A DNA stretch of 64,000 nucleotides, from NCBI RefSeq assembly GCF_902713425.1, contig NC_081198.1, forward strand, positions 22,365,188 through 22,429,187, given 5' to 3'. The translations under genes were made by a program, and so were the position numbers. Shown here one piece after another: positions 63,628-64,000 of this stretch. This DNA comes from Acipenser ruthenus (taxonomy: Eukaryota > Chordata > Actinopteri > Acipenseriformes > Acipenseridae). Under the pieces are notes generated by a model. The model was given only the letters and a program-made list of their open reading frames with translations. It did no database searches and was not told the DNA's origin. Numbering within the stretch: the first letter of the stretch is position 1; each line of letters starts with the position of its first letter.

Positions 63628-64000
63628 GGCGACTTGGCCCTTGCCCGGGGCCCCCCAGCCCGGACGGCACAGGGGGATTCAAAGGTGGGTGCAAAATTTC
63701 AAGCACAAGCAGACCCCAAAAAAACGGGCTGCTGCTTCCAGAGGGGAAATGTGCAATTTAAGCAGGAGAAAACAAAACAAAGCAAAAACACACACATAAC
63801 ACCAAAAACAAAACATAAACTGGCGGAGTGCGTCTTACAAATAGTCATGCCAAGCTGCTATGCTGTGCAAGGTGCCTTGGGTAACTACAACTGTGCCTCG
63901 CTGGCTGGCTGGCTTGCTAAGAAGGTCCTGGCATAGGGACATGTTCCACCACACTTGTCTGGTTAGCTGCATGCTCCCAGGAAACAACCTGCTGCTGTCT
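63628..64000. repeat. U2 array spacer, cut by window edge
   Basis: Promoter of copy t and spacer up to the stretch just before the next GAAA tract. The array evidently continues beyond the window. Confidence 0.85.

Overview
This window is a tandem array of vertebrate-type U2 snRNA genes, all on the minus strand, repeatedly invaded by one family of site-specific non-LTR retrotransposon (LINE), also on the minus strand. The U2 units are about 780-800 bp long. Each has a 188-nt U2 gene, a PSE-like promoter element at about -47 to -61, a near-consensus snRNA 3' box 11 nt past the gene, and a (GAAA)n/(CTTT)n purine tract of variable length in the spacer. I count 20 structurally complete U2 genes (three or four carry suspect substitutions) and 8 loci interrupted by a LINE. 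No unique flanking gene is present: the whole 64 kb is array plus elements.

The LINE matches what is known of Keno, a Tx1-clade family reported to insert into U2 snRNA genes. It is about 6.77 kb long and has a 5' UTR of about 740 bp, ORF1 (about 648 codons: RRM-like region, three CCHC zinc knuckles, Ser/acidic tail), ORF2 (1147 aa: APE-type endonuclease, reverse transcriptase with YMDD, C-terminal CCHC) and an AT-rich 3' UTR of about 630 bp ending in AATAAAAG. ORF2 starts 5 nt after the ORF1 stop. I label the copies K0 to K8: K0 1-211 (5' end only), K1 647-5730 (5'-truncated in ORF1), K2 8117-11297 (5'-truncated in ORF2), K3 12524-19287 (full), K4 23546-29216 (internal deletion), K5 30482-37250 (full, altered 3' junction), K6 38545-41637 (large internal deletion), K7 42852-49594 (full), K8 56366-63143 (full). 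ORF2 is open end to end in K3, K5, K7 and K8. ORF1 is broken in every copy, mostly by one-base losses in G runs.

Layout: K0 | spacer | U2 fragment + K1 + U2 head | two U2 | U2 fragment + K2 | one U2 | fragment + K3 | five U2 | rearranged fragment + K4 | one U2 | fragment + K5 | one U2 | fragment + K6 | one U2 | fragment + K7 | eight U2 | fragment + K8 | one U2 | spacer to the end. Only K1 keeps the U2 5' part. In K0 and K3 to K8 the 5' end is joined to the same point in the spacer, so U2 nt 1-34 and about 280 bp of promoter are missing. The same 5' junction combined with three different 3' junction classes points to spread by array recombination and conversion as well as by transposition.

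The organism is very probably a vertebrate. The U2 sequence is close to that of human and frog, the signals are vertebrate-type, and a short tandem U2 repeat of about 0.8 kb is known from Xenopus. Stem IIb and the region around the Sm site differ from human. A fish or amphibian is my best guess; the sequence alone does not settle it.
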